This document shows positions 26,798 to 38,767 of a DNA stretch of 64,000 nucleotides, in pieces; the stretch's first letter is position 1, and each line of letters begins with the position of its first letter. The position numbers and the translations under genes were made by a program. A model generated the notes under the pieces. The model saw nothing but the letters and a program-made list of their open reading frames with translations, was not told the origin of the DNA and did not search any database. This stretch comes from Boletus sp. NGJ (taxonomy: Eukaryota; Basidiomycota; Agaricomycetes; Boletales; Boletaceae), in NCBI GenBank assembly GCA_019096195.1, contig JAGTXK010000055.1, positions 1,364,001-1,428,000 on the forward strand. Direction: 5' to 3'.

Positions 26798-28543
26798 TCA
26801 AAATTCATCCCCTCTCAACATACTCTCCCTCACGGCTCTTGCGACGAACAACTCCTCCCTCCACAGTGACTGGATGTTTTCCGACATCCATCGAGCCCAA
26901 GTGGCCTCTTTGTTCTTATTCTGCGCAGAGCCCAGTAGGATGGATTTCTCAGCTCTTTTGATGAGCATGTCGCACAGAAGTACAACCGTCGTTCTCCAGG
27001 ATTGTTCGTTCTCGCAAGAAACCCGGTGTCGTTTGCCCGTGACGACATCTCGCCATGGTTGAATGGTTCCTTCGTCCGCAGAACCAATGGCTACGACAAA
27101 ATGGTACAGTCGTAATGCAGTGATCAGCCGCCAAGATGGTTGAGCACTATCTGGAGTCGAATGTAATGTCCAATCCCTTTGCAAAGCCTTTGAAATCACG
27201 ATCAGTCGCCGTAGAAAAAAGGCTTACCCCCAATAACCCTCAGCAACGAGTGCAGCTTTCACGGCATCATGAAGTTGTACGTCTATCAGGACATACTTCT
27301 CCACCAGGTCTTGCACATCTACCTCTCCGCTTGGAGATGGCTCATTTTTGAAGAGGTTCACGAAGCCATATTCCACGAATAACGTTTTATTCGAGCGCAA
27401 TCCGTAAGTCAAGAGGATTTCATCGTTCTCCTCTATCTTCACATTGTCAGGAGAAATGAATTTGAGTCCGTCGCCAATCGAATTTACAGGGGCAGCGTTC
27501 CACATCTCAGAATTTGATGGGACAGGGGTCATACATGCTTGACCTGGAGTGTGGTTGGCAAAGTCGAGAATGGGACACATCGTCAGATTGTCTGGATCAG
27601 TTTTGGCATGTTTCAGGCGGTAGTAGATGCACCGGGTGTTCACTGTTTTAGAAGGAAAAAATTGCAAGTTTACCAGGATGCGAGGCAAGATTACCATTGA
27701 GCCAAGCCCACAAAAAATCCATGACTGCATCGAGTGCTTCAAGACTATTCGACGACACTTGAGCTACGGCTACTATAGAAGGCGTCTTTTGCTACACCTC
27801 AATGAGTTTTAGTACAGTGGTAGATCAGGATGATTACGTGCTTACAAGGAATGTTCGCACCTGGCTCCAATCATCCCAAAACCGAGTGTGCAGGCGATGC
27901 AGTTCCGCTAGCACGCTCGGTGGCAGACTATTCAGCAGCGAAATCTGCAGGTCGTCCGCCTTGTTAAGCTTTTCGGATAGGACAAGCCAGGTGAGAGGAT
28001 GGCTGTCAAAATTCCTAGGGAGGATCGATATGTAAGGCCCAAAGAAAGGGTCTCTGCTATCTTCATCAGCCTGCGGACGCCATGTGAACAAGTGCAGCGA
28101 GATCAGCTGCATGGCAGTCAACGCCTGGACCGCTCGTGTGTTGGGAGGATAGAGCCGTTTCAGTGTCATTTTGTTCATCAGCGATTCCGGTGGGAGTACA
28201 AAGAGAAGACTTGCTGGCTGATTTCATTTGTGCAACTCGTCAGCAGTGGGACTACTGCCACAAGCTGCACTTACCACTTGGGCATTGCGTGCAAAGAGCC
28301 CATTGCCGGCTGTGTGCGCTTCGTGTCAATTATGTTCGACGAACGACTGTCTATTACTCGACCATGTGTCGCTTCTCTGCATTCTACGGGGAGATTTTGT
28401 GCTTGAAAGCCATGGCTCTCAAGCCAAGCCAGTAAATACTTCCATCTGCGCTGGAAGAGCGTCGAGGGTTGTCCGGCGATATGGTCGACCACGGGAGGCA
28501 CTAAATTGCCACGACGATGTATGTCCTTTTCGCTAATTGACAT
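26798..28543 (-). CDS. SET-domain protein lysine methyltransferase (SETD4/RKM/Rubisco-LSMT-like)
   Basis: Non-histone-type SET protein. The N-terminal half carries WKYLLAWLESHGFQAQN, then (spliced) HAGNGLFARNAQV / PASLLFVLPPESLMN, corresponding to SET motif I (GxG..A) and the strand after it. Next come AMQLISLHLFTW and a typical insert LLNSLPPSVLAELHRLHTRF. The catalytic half has RCIYYRLKHAKTDPDNL, CPILDFANHTPG (the NH motif), an ENDEILLTYG segment and KTLFVEYGF (the GY-type Tyr). A Rubisco-LSMT-like C-terminal substrate-binding region follows (WRLITALRLYHFVVA) and ends in MLRGDEF. Substrates in this family are often ribosomal or elongation factors; the substrate here cannot be told. The junction at about 27790 is placed by an AAAAG acceptor giving TPSIVAVAQVSSN. 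Confidence 0.86.
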
Positions 28544-28700
28544 GAGAGACTTGAAGCTTGATCTTTATTTGCGTCGAGGTCACGCGGGATGTCCATTCTG
28601 CTCGCCCGTGTCCCAGTGTTCCGTGCCCGGGCATCCGATTGGCATTGGCCTCTTCCGCTCCTACACAGTAAATCCTCACCGTCCTCCCAACCATCCCAAC
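28544..28700. promoter_or_regulatory. Divergent promoter, SET gene / SDR gene
   Basis: 157 bp separate the two start codons, so the transcripts diverge from a shared region. No TATA box or other known element is obvious. Confidence 0.45.
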
Positions 28701-29845
28701 ATGTCCGTGTTCAACGCCTCTCGTCTGCTCGGAAAGACTGTCCTTATCACAGGGGCAAGTTCTGGTATCGGCAAGGTGAGTTTCATCCAGAACGCTCAGA
28801 AAGATGTGGCTATCTGATAGCTCAACTCATCCATCACTGACAAGGCTACGGCCATTCTGTTCGCTAAAGTTGGTGTATCTTATCTTCAACTCTTGTCAGT
28901 CACGCTCAAACACACTGGACAGGGTGGTGCGAATGTCATCCTCACTGCACGCCGAGCGGATGCCCTGCAGAACGTGGCAGAGCAATGTGCTGCCGCGCAC
29001 AGGGCAGCAGGCGTCCAGCAAGGCGGAAATTTCGTCTCCATTGCTCTTGATGTTTCGGACAAAAGTCAGATTGCTTCGTTTTTAGCAAAAATCCCCACTG
29101 CGCTCCGTAACATCGACGTCCTCGGTAAGCAGCACCATCGTCGCATATACCCACCCATCTCAATACGTCTTCCATAGTCAACAATGCAGGCTATGTCGTC
29201 GGGGTCGAACGAATCGGCGATCTTTCGCTCGAAAACATGGAAAACATGTTCGCCACCAATGTCTTTGGACTCATTGCGTTGACCCAATTATTCGTCAAAG
29301 GTGTGTTTTCAGTATAGCCCGAGTTCGTTCTCCTCATCAACCTGCAGAGTTCAAGGCAAGGAAGACAGGTCATGTTATTAACCTCGGCTCTATTGCCGGA
29401 ATAGAGCCTTATGCTGGAGGTAGTATCTATTGTGCGACCAAGCATGCAGTCAATGCATTCACTGGCGTATTGATGAGAGAGCTCGTTGACACCCCTATCA
29501 GGGTAACCGAGATCCAGCCCGGTACGTTGCGTTATACTTCAACAAGGTGGTCGCCAAACTTGTTTGCACAATCGCAGGCATGGTCGAGACTGAATTCTCT
29601 GTTGTGCGCTTCAAAGGCGACAAGTCAGCGGCAGATAAGGTGTACGAGGGTCTGCAACCATGTGAGTACCGAGACAGGATCCGGTGTACCGTGTGCTAAC
29701 GGTTGCACAAGTGGTAGCGGAGGACATTGCAGAGGAGATTGTCTGGGCAGCATCACGCCCACCTCACGTAAACCTTGCTGAAGTCTTTGTCCTTCCAGTC
29801 AACCAAGCAACAGCCACTCTCAACTATAGGTCTCCCAAACTTTAA
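28701..29845 (+). CDS. Short-chain dehydrogenase/reductase, YMR226C-like NADP-dependent 3-hydroxy acid dehydrogenase
   Basis: Classical SDR of about 270-280 residues in seven exons. Cofactor motif TGASSGIGK / [15 protein letters not shown] with ARR following, which favours NADP(H). The NNAG motif sits in [14 protein letters not shown]. Catalytic Ser is in [14 protein letters not shown], and Tyr-Lys in the YCATK motif. C-terminal segments: [34 protein letters not shown] and [13 protein letters not shown]. The pattern matches the yeast YMR226C / serine 3-dehydrogenase group acting on beta-hydroxy acids such as serine and L-allo-threonine. Specificity within the group is inferred, not visible. 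Cytosolic, with no targeting signal. Confidence 0.9.
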
Positions 29846-29966
29846 GGGTAGTCGAGAGTCGTAGAAATGCAACTATATAGAAATCAGCCATGATATGATG
29901 GAAACATGTAAAAATAAGGATACAGCAATGATATCATGAGTGAAGATAAACCGCGACCAGTAGATG

Positions 29967-32900
29967 CTAGTTTTTGTTTTTCTTGCTTTTTGACCTCGTC
30001 ATCTTCACGGGGATAGGTTCTGGCTGGATGTCATTATCATAAAGATACCTCTTGACTACGATTTGTTCCGTAACGAGCTCAGGAGATGGTCGATTATCAA
30101 TGTCGACAAGGTTTCCAAGGGGGTCAAGAGGAAGGTTCTAGAAGGACAGATCAGTACGTAGTTAGATGGGTTTGTTTTCCATGAAGCCCACCTTCGATGT
30201 AGGTGCCAGACAACCTTTCACAACGACATCCTTTGGTAAAGACTTCGGTCTGGGGTCAACCTCATCGAGATAAATGGCAGTTGTCAACCCTTGATGCCAC
30301 TTGACTTGTTTCGCTGGCTTGGCCTTTGTATCTGCCCCTTCGAGCCTCGGCGGTTCGATGATGCGCTCAGGTCGCTCTGGAGTCTCGTAATCTTCTTCGT
30401 CCCCAGGACCCCAGCGATGTCTCGGTGGTATGGCATAATCATTTTCATCATGGTTTGCACGCGCACCGAGAGATACCCGATCGCCCAGTTCGGTCTGTCC
30501 CTCCATGTCACTGGCTCCTAAACCCTCCTCGCTCATTTGGGCTCTCCTTTGAGCTCTTTCTCTCCATCGCATGTCCCTTTCATCCCGCTGTTTCTGCAAA
30601 ATTGTTCGTGCCTTGACCATTGGACTTTCTGGTCTTGGACCTTCCTTTCGAATAACCTCCGTTGCCAGTGCGGCCACGATCCGTTGATTCTTCGTCGTAT
30701 TGGATGTGGTAAGCGCCTTCAGCGCAGTAGCGCTCATTCCCATGAAACCATCACCTTCCATGCGAGGCTGGGTTTTACGACGAGCTGGGGGTGGTCGTGT
30801 GGAGGTATTACCGCTGAAGACATCAAGAACGTATTGTTGTTGTGCTGGCTTGCGGGTGCGAGAGGTCCTCCGCGGGCGGCCGGAGGGTCTGTCGCCGTCA
30901 GCGTCTTGGTACAATGAGGAGCGCTCGTGTGTGCTGGTTTCCACCACGGTAGCATCACCATCTGTCCGTGAGGTCAGTATATTGTTATCAGGGCACGCGG
31001 AGGGATGTGCAGTGGGGGGAAGCTTTTCCTCGGAAGGCCCTTCATTCGAGGATAACGAAAGTTCCGAAAGTGGGGATGGGGGGCGTGGGGTGGAATCCGA
31101 CAGTCCCGGTTGGACAATATTCGCCTTTGCTGGTGCGTATCGCGCTGATAACATCCCATCTACCACTTTTCGAAACTTCAATGGAATCTTAGGCGGGCTG
31201 GATTCCGCAGGTGACTGGACATGGGAAGGGAATTTCGCTGGTTTTGGAGCGTACTTCCCGCTAAGAATGCCTGGCACAACCTGACGGATCATGACTGGAT
31301 GAGAATTGGAAGGGGCTGTTGACTCTGCCCCTCGCTTTCGTTTGAGTGGCCCCACAAAACGTCGATCACTCGCGGGTTGAGTGGAAGACACCTCCGTATT
31401 CCCGTTGTTCTTACAGGCAAGCTGAAATGGTGGAGCTCTCTGCTACCAAATATTACTGGACGGGGAATCCAGGAAAGTGAACGAACTACTCACAGGAGCA
31501 CGAGCCATGTTGGCCGTCGTTGTATCTACTGTAGCCTTTCCATTTTTCGGTGGAGGTCTTGCATATGGCTTGTTGCCAACTCGCGGAATACGGCTGTTGG
31601 TGGATGGGTGTCTTAACTGAGATATCGTTTTGTCCTGTGGGGCTCTGTCTAGCGTAGCATCAGTCTTGATGTCTCTAATCTCCGCAGTCTCGTGCTCTTC
31701 AGGAATGGACGGTGGTAGATCACTGGTCGACTTCTGGCTAGGAACAAGAGGGAAGGGGAGCTTCGTGCCAGATCGCGAGAGCAGAGGGACCATCGGAAAG
31801 ACAGGTTCTTTGCTCTTTCCACGATTATCGGGTTTCGAAATCATCGCGCAAGGCTCGACAGATCGACTGCGAACAAGGATAGATCGCAGGGGGCGCGGCT
31901 CCACGGATGCGCTCCTGGCACGGATACCGAGTCGAAAAGGGGAGTATGAAGTTTGTTCTCCCCTTGTTGGTGAGGCCACCAAATCCGTAACAGGTATCCG
32001 CTTCGCTGGGCTACGGGATGGATCATCAAGAGCTGGCCGCGTGAAGGCGGGAGCTCTTATCGTCAACAAGCGTCCCAGCTGAGATTGGTCCGGCACTGTA
32101 AATTTCTGTACTGTCCTCTGGAACGAAGAAGTTCCGCGCGCAAGAGCAGTTTCAATAGGTACTCTTTGCGCAGGGGTGCGAGAGATGTCATCGACCTCAA
32201 ACGAGAACTTGGCAGGGGAATTCTAATTTCAGAGCGCCGTTGCTCGCTCGCACTGGCGTAGGAGCTGTGATTAGTCGTTGAGCAGTTGGCCGAGAAGAAC
32301 CATGATGTGTTACAGAAGGCCTTGGTGTCCGAGACGGTGTCGCTGGCGGGTGTTGAATGGCAATGGAATCCGTAGGCAATATTGTTTGCTCGATCGATGA
32401 GGTCGATTCTGAAGGCAAACACAGTCCCGCGAGCACATTAGTAGAGTGAGGAGAAAGGGAACCCAGTCTCTGGTATGAGCTGGGATTGACACCATTCGTG
32501 CTTGTCGCTGTGCACCTGCTTTCCTGTTCTCGCCTGGGACCAGACACACTGTTATTGTTCGTAGACAATATTTTTTCTCCGTCGTTATCTTTCCCGCCGG
32601 GTACCATTGTCTCAGTGGCTAGTGAAGCCTCGCCAGTCTCATTTGACGGCGGTGATGAAAGAGTATCTGCGTTGGGTGTGAGAGGTGGAGATTTACTACA
32701 GCTCTGCCGTCCGGAGCATGGCAGAGGCTCCTGCGGACGGTCATCCGAAGCGGGAGGGACAACGGGATCTAATGAGGAATCGACAGGCGGTGTTTGAGGG
32801 GAACTGAGAACCTCGGAGTCGAGAGAATTAGCCATGATTATCAACTGCCCACGTAGTCCAGCGATAGGTTGGAAAGACGGATCAATTTCAGCGTCGTCTA

Positions 32901-33736
32901 CAAAGTTAGCAGGCTCACATACATGTTGTGATGATCCTGAAGGAGGATCTTCGACTGTATATTGGGTGGACGGTGAAGGAATTGTGTCAGCGGATTCCAG
33001 ATCTTCGTGGGGGGCGCTTTTCATGGGCACACATGTAGCAAATGGTGAACAGGATTCAGGTGAGATGAAAGAAATGATGCCAGGCCCTGATATCTCTGGT
33101 CGATCACCCAGAGTTGGACTCCGAAGGCTAGGTGAAGGATCAAATGAGGGATCCGAGAGCTGGTTCAGCCGTTCCAAGAAGTTTATAGGGCGGAATGGGC
33201 TCGGAGGTGTGGATACACCGGGCAGCGGGAACCGTCCGTCGTTCCCAGGCACGTAGTTAATGTCAGGGTGTACAAGGTCCTGCGGGGGAGGTGAGGGGTT
33301 ATCGTGTGCTCGTATAATCCTGTTCGCAAGCACCGTGGAAGGTTCTAGGACGCAACGATATTAGGATGAATGCACTCGAGTGCGTTTGTCACTCACCGTC
33401 TAGCTGAAGGGCATCGTTCTCGGGTGTTTCTTCACGAGAGAGTTGAAGAGCAACGTCACTAATACCTTCGGACTCGTCATCGCTGCTCTCATCTAGATCT
33501 TGCGTGTCCTGACACTCCGTTGGTGGTTGCGGTGGCGGAAGACAAGACAGGCGCGGTGATCGACGGACAGGAGAACTAAATACGCCCGCTTTCGAAAGTT
33601 GCCGCTGCGCGACGACCGGAATAGGTGGCCTGTCTGGCGACTGCAGCGGGTCATCACGCCCTGGAAGAGGTGATGCGTTAACCGCGTCCGCGTTGGTTGG
33701 AGGTGGAGTCGGGTAGCTAGTTGTAGCTGCGTCCAT
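29967..33736 (-). CDS. Large Ser/Pro-rich, probably nuclear protein of unknown function
   Basis: About 1,100 residues over at least five exons, starting MDAATTSYPTPPPTNAD. Almost all of it is low-complexity Ser/Pro/Thr/Arg sequence with many SP and TP sites (VFSSPVRRSPRLSC, GVSTPPSPFRPINFLERL, SRTPRPSVTHHGSS). Two related segments occur near 31290 and 31200: MIRQVVPGILSGKYAPKPAK and FRKVVDGMLSARYAPAKAN, an internal duplication. A more ordered C-terminal part has MGMSATALKALTTSNTTKN, then a helical Arg/Glu-rich region and HQGLTTAIYLDEVDPRPKS. It ends in the basic KMTRSKSKKNKN. The joining introns are supported by GTGAGT..TTTCAG near 31480-31400 and an acceptor at about 32225. I do not recognise a domain. 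The SP/TP sites suggest CDK-type regulation, an inference only. Confidence 0.62.
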
Positions 33737-34102
33737 GTCGCGGGAAGAACGTGCAGGACGACGAACAGCTAGTGGTACTGTAGCAGCACGAAGAGATGAT
33801 GAGTCACCGAGGACGAGTCCAATGGGCCAGCGTTTGATCGAGGTGGGAGAAACGAGAAACGTTCAAGTCGCGTTGGCCACACGTGACTGATGTGCTAGTT
33901 CAATAATTCAAAGTTTTACAAACTACAGTACAACAATGAAAATCTATTTCCGACAGGGAATTCTGGAGGACAAGTCCAAGTTGACATTGTCGAGCGGTAC
34001 AAGAGTAGCAATCCGGACGTGCGATGACCCTTGAACTGCACACATTCGCAGAGCTCGATAAACGCGGCCAATCGCTTGCTGAAGCACTGTAAACCCTTTG
34101 CT

Positions 34103-35671
34103 TTAGAGGGTCGATGGCTTCCTCGGGGAAGGTAAGGTGGGATCTGGCGAAACAAGCTGCGGAGGATTACGCTCTGTCGCGGATTTCAGCTGAAAGTGAG
34201 CGCGTTCAGCTGCATGTTGCTCCAAGCGATACAAACAAACCTGAAGATTTTCCTTGGCTAGCAGCTCAATTGCCCTTGTCTGTTTATTCATCTGCATTTT
34301 CATGTCTTCGAGCACAATCCTTAGGGTCGTTCCAAGGTCTCCCTCCTGTGTTGATACCAGCGACAAGGAAGTGGGGCCTCCATGGTGACGCGTTTCTTCA
34401 GGTGACGCGTTTATTGCTGGCCCACCGTTAACAAAGATCGAGCTCCGCTCCGACAGGGTAGTAGTCCTATCTGCGGCTGTCTCTCTCCTGCCATCTGGCC
34501 ATTGGCGAGTTCCATCGTGCAGCCTATCGCCGATGGGTCTCTGCGAACGTGTTATCACTCGAAGCGCACTGTCCCTCTCCCTATCCAGAAGAGTCATCGC
34601 CCGTTCCAAACGGGAGTCGATGACCTTGGATATGTCGCTTTCCAGCACAGAAAACAGCGTCTTCCACAACGTCTCAAGCTCTTCCACGTGATTTTCCAAT
34701 CGCTCCCTAGTTCGGGTGTGGTCAGTTATGACTGCAGCGAGTGCCGGGGTCACCGCCATTGCGGCGTCGGGGACGGCTCTCGAAAGCTCCGAGGAGAGAC
34801 CAGTAAAGGCTTTCAACTTATCTTCCTCTCGATCCAGGAAGCAAGTATCCTGAACTATCTCGCAACATAATCTGATTCACAGATTAGTTATCATGAACGA
34901 TGATTTAACGGAGGCCAACTTTGCAAGACGATGGAAAGTATCTGACACTTTTGCTGGTGTTTTGGGACATTCGGAGACGTGTGAACCAATGTGGGTTGCA
35001 TGGCGAGGGTTGTTGGGTCCGTCCCCGGAGGCGGATCCATACACGATCTAGCAACAGAGTAGTGTCGATTATATAGATGACGTGTTGGATAACTGACTCT
35101 GTCAGACAGCCTCGGTCGCTGATTTGGGTATGGATAGCCTTCGTCGTTCGCTCTCTTCAAGGAATATCCTTGTTCAGGAGGGCCGTTGGGTTCCCGTACA
35201 CGACTCCAGGAAACAGAATCACGCCTACGATCACCGTTCCGGACGGACCAGTCCCGATGGTCATATTCTCGAGATAAATCTTTCTGTTTGCGCTTGAATA
35301 AATCCGTTTGTGGTATCAATGGTGAGGAGCGTTCGCGTTGAAGAGGGCTGGCTGGGGACGATTGAAGCTTGCTCTTGCCTTTTGATGTCACAACCTCGCG
35401 ATTCTCCGGGGAAGGGGTGTCGTCATTCCTACGCTTGAGCTTGGCCCACTGGTGATCGTTTGGGTGGATGAACCTAGAGGGGGTTAAGCCTGACGTGAAC
35501 ACGCCATCGGGGCTAGTCAGTAGATACGCGCCGACACTTATTGCCCTGGGAGCAGTACGGTTTGATGGGGTTGCCTGCCTCGTCAAAGTGCTTACGGACG
35601 CGGGATCAGACGACGGGGGACGGGTGGACAGGAGTACGTACACGACAACGTTGGGTCTTGTACAGGGACAT
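34103..35671 (-). CDS. CCCH (C3H1) zinc-finger protein with C-terminal coiled-coil-like region
   Basis: The start at 35671 gives MSLYKTQRCR. Splicing over 35610 joins this to AGNPIKPYCSQGNK, and a GC-AG intron (35474-35531) joins that to CRFIHPNDHQW. The result is C-x9-C-x5-C-x3-H, a complete CCCH finger at residues 9-30. Then follow a long basic/Ser-Pro disordered region (DLFKRKQKDLSREYDHRDWS; NQRPRLSDRVSYPTRH) and, after an intron of uncertain donor near 34960, a helical region (LENHVEELETLWKTLFSVLE; KMQMNKQTRAIELLAKENLQ). Such proteins generally bind RNA; the specific role is unknown. The 366 bp on its 3' side (33737-34102), between its stop and the start of the Ser/Pro-rich gene, hold only UTR or promoter sequence. 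Confidence 0.68.
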
Positions 35672-35829
35672 GGTTGAACTTGCCGTGGCGGGTGACCGTG
35701 ACTAGTTGAGCCGTGACCTAGCTAATCCCTTTATCACTTGCCCTCCAGTTGAGTTATAACTTATGAGACAACAAAGTAATAACCTTTGTTCGGCTCCGAC
35801 ACTCATTCGTTCCTCGCAACCTCATCCTT
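35672..35829. promoter_or_regulatory. Divergent promoter, CCCH gene / alpha-beta hydrolase gene
   Basis: 158 bp between the two start codons must hold both promoters. No recognisable TATA box. Confidence 0.4.
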
Positions 35830-37531
35830 ATGAGCTTTATCTTCGCACCCCCGTCCCAGAATGGTACCACGCAAGTTAGGTATCCTCCCGCGCCTGCTCT
35901 CATCCGTACCAAGGGGCTGCTGGGAAAGGAATCTGTCTCCCTTCGAGAATTTGTGCAGAAAAGATGTCCCAGCCTGCATTCCAAGTTTCAGCCCGCTTGG
36001 TGGCTTCCGAGGTCTCGTACGATGACGCTGGTTCCAGAATGAAACTAAATTTCCGTCAGTGGCCACATGCAGACCCTGTACTGCGTCCTCGGCGATTTTT
36101 CACAGAGAGATAAGGTGAATTACAAGAGGTAAGAACAATCATCTACATCCAGTTCACCTCTCACATCAAGGTTTAGGACTTTTCTCCGTTTAAAGGATGG
36201 CGGAACACTGTCAGTCCCCAACCGTGATAATGCCGAACACGTTTGATAGTCATACTGCTTAGAGGACTCGACTTCACTCCAGTGAATGACAACGACATGC
36301 CGCCTGACACACCAATTGTCGTAGTCATGCACGGTCTGACTGGAGGTATTATCTTTGAGTCCCACGCGTAACCCGCCCGTTGAAACTCTTCAAGGCTCGT
36401 ATGAATCGTACGTGAGAGCTATGCTGGCACCCGCTTGTCGAGCGGCCTCGCAAGGCGGACTTGGCTATTGTGCGGTGGTGATTAATTTCCGCGGATGTGC
36501 GTGGTATCGAAACTCACTATCAAGACATGTGCTAATGGAACTGGTCACTTGTAGGTGCAGGTGTGCCTATCACGAGTCCCCAGCTTTATTCTGCGGGAGT
36601 TACGGATGATATACGTCAAGCCGTATTCTATATATCCAATAAATTCCCGGATGCTCCCCTACTAGGACTCTCCTTTTCCCTCGGAGCAAATGTGATGACT
36701 CGTTACATTGCCGAGGAAGGAGAACACTGCCGCTTTCAATCGGCATGTGTCCTAGGATGTGTATGTTGCACCTTCTGGTTTTCTGGAGGTGAAATTGACC
36801 CGCTTCGTTGCGCAGCCGTGGGATTTGGCAGCGAATGTTCGGAAGTAAGCATTTGCCTTGATTTTTGATCCGGCGTCCGCTCAGTCATGATCAGGCTTGA
36901 CTCGACATATATTGGACGCTACGTTTACTCCAGGGGAATGGGCCAAAATCTCGTGAATATCCTCAGGCGGCACACTTCCTCGCTTACCTGCGATACCAAT
37001 CTCGCTATAGCTGAAGCCGCGACTCTGGCCTGTGCCTTGAGTTCGCCCACCATCGACACTTTCGATCAGGTCTTTACCAGGATCGGAGGCGGTCCTTCGC
37101 CTCCTTGGCCTTTTGCATCCGCACTTGAATATTATGATTTTGCCTCCAGCCACAAGGTGCTCGGAAACATACGAATACCCTTTCTCTCAATCAATGCCGC
37201 AGATGACCCAGTCGTTCAAGAAGTTCCAATGGAAGCAGAAGATAACGGGTGGGTAGTGATGGCCCTAACCCCTCACGGCGGCCACCTCGGATGGTTTGAA
37301 TCGGATGGTGGCTGGGGTCGGGTGAAGCGGTGGGTATGTACTCCAGTGCTCGAATGGCTGCGTGCTACGGCGGAAGATGTTTGCCAAAATAGACAGAACA
37401 CCAAGAAGCTTCGGGAGGTAGATGGACTTTTAACGGAGGTAGGAGCAGAGAGACTAGGCTGCAAGGTTGTTGGTGAGGAGCCTATCATCATCGGTACCGA
37501 GGCGGGAACTGGCATGATAGCAGGCCTGTAG
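35830..37531 (+). CDS. YheT/ABHD1-3-type alpha/beta hydrolase (Eht1/Eeb1-like acyltransferase/esterase)
   Basis: Start MSFIFAPPSQNG at 35830. Family landmarks in order: FQPAWWLP then (spliced) GHMQTLYCVLGDF; RLKDGGT; DTPIVVVMHGLTG / GSYESYVRAMLAPA; GGLGYCAVVINFRGC / AGVPITSPQLYSAG; the nucleophile elbow GLSFSLGANVMTRY; LDSTYIGRYVYSRGMG; the acid in INAADDPVV; the catalytic His in HGGHLGWFE. The Ser-Asp-His triad is intact. Yeast members Eht1 and Eeb1 make and cleave medium-chain fatty-acid ethyl esters, so a lipid-ester role is likely. At least six short introns, one of them between NFRGC and AGVP (near 36495-36555). The C-terminal 60 residues after ATAEDVC are not conserved in my recollection of the family. 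Confidence 0.9.
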
Positions 37532-37616
37532 ATATCGATTTAGAGGCTAGACTAGGGTTGCAATGCGTATGATCCCCGTGCTACTTCGTGTTCACATCAT
37601 AGTGACAGAAACGATT

Positions 37617-38667
37617 CTTAATCGCTGTCGCTAAAGTGCACGCGGTCCTCCTCGTTGTCTTCCTTTACTACCTGGGTGCGGTCGTACTGACTAAAGTCAA
37701 CAGAGACAGTCCCTTCCTCCATGAGACTGTCGTCTTCGTGCTCGAGGTTCCTGTTTCTTTCAAACAGTTGGCGACCTGTTAACAGCACTCATCAGATGTC
37801 AGGGAGGTGGTGAGAGATAGCGAACCAGTGAAGCGAGTTCCAATTTTCTTGACCTCCTCCCTCTCTTTGGTAGTGAGGGCACGCAACCTCTCTTCTTCGT
37901 CCCGTATTTTTCTTTGGGACACTTCCTTGTCAAATTTGGCCTTCCAGGTCCTGAAAGACACAATCGTGACTGGGGTTCCTCGAGTGCGCGCCTCCTCCGC
38001 CTAGTATGGTGGATCTATCAACATTACCTGGGTTACAGAGTCCAGGTGAAATCTTACTTCATTTGCCAGACGCTCCCTTTCGCGCTCCTCTGCTATGCGT
38101 ACCTTTACACGACTTTCCACCAAACCTGACAGTTTTTCCCTGAGATGCGAAACCAATGTGAACGTCATCGCCATGCCCTTGTTCTCTTCGCCCTGCAGCA
38201 TACTCAGGTATTCAGTCTTTGGAATCATAGCCGCGACATACTACATCCAAAAGACCCTTCAAAAGTGTCTTACACTCTGATTCATCGATTTCTCCGTCAA
38301 CAGCTTCCAGCCGTAGTTTGGGTAGAGCGTCGGGGTAGTCATCGGTGTAACTGACCGTTAATTTCAGTTTGACTTTCTTCCGCACCCTAATATAAATCTG
38401 GTTTTGAACGGGAGATTGGATCAGGTGGCTCACAGGGTTCTGCGCCATTTACAACAACGTCTGGTTCGACATCGATCTCGATCTGTCTGTCCGATACGAC
38501 TTTATATGAGTGTTGAACGAACGAACTGTACGAAAGGGCTATCGGGCACGAACCTGATAGCTCTGAGGGGTATATTGCCACGAGAACCTGATTTTCAGTG
38601 AGTAGTGATGGGACGGATACATGAAGGACTTCGCAACCTCGAGCTCCTCCTGCAGGACGGAAGACAT
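37617..38667 (-). CDS. GIR2: RWD-domain protein, Gir2/RWDD1 family
   Basis: Fungal Gir2 binds Gcn1 and the GTPase Rbg2 and modulates eIF2-alpha kinase (Gcn2) signalling. The start MSSVLQEELE at 38667 leads to the RWD core after small exons: AIYPSELS, RQIEIDVEPDVVV, KLKLTVSYTDDYPDALPKLR and ECKTLLKGLLDV, with the YPD-P motif intact. The C-terminal part is a charged helix (RVKVRIAEERERERLANE) followed by TPVTIVSFRTWKAKFDKEVS, which is the characteristic DFRP2-type tail of the family. It ends in an acidic stretch DNEEDRVHFSDSD. The N-terminal exon junction near 38630-38600 is uncertain. With eIF2B-alpha (47.6 kb) it makes two translation-control genes in the window, but they are not adjacent. 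Confidence 0.86.
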
Positions 38668-38767
38668 AGTAGCCTATTCATCCGATGCCCGACAATTAGC
38701 TCCGAAGTCGGATTACTTACTACATTTGGTCTGAACATTTTCAACTTGATTCAGACCTAGCTAGAGA
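38668..38767. promoter_or_regulatory. 100-bp divergent promoter, Gir2/RWDD1 gene / bS21m gene
   Basis: The start codons are only 100 bp apart, the tightest divergent pair in the window. It couples a translation-signalling gene with a mitoribosomal gene; whether they are co-regulated cannot be seen. Confidence 0.45.
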
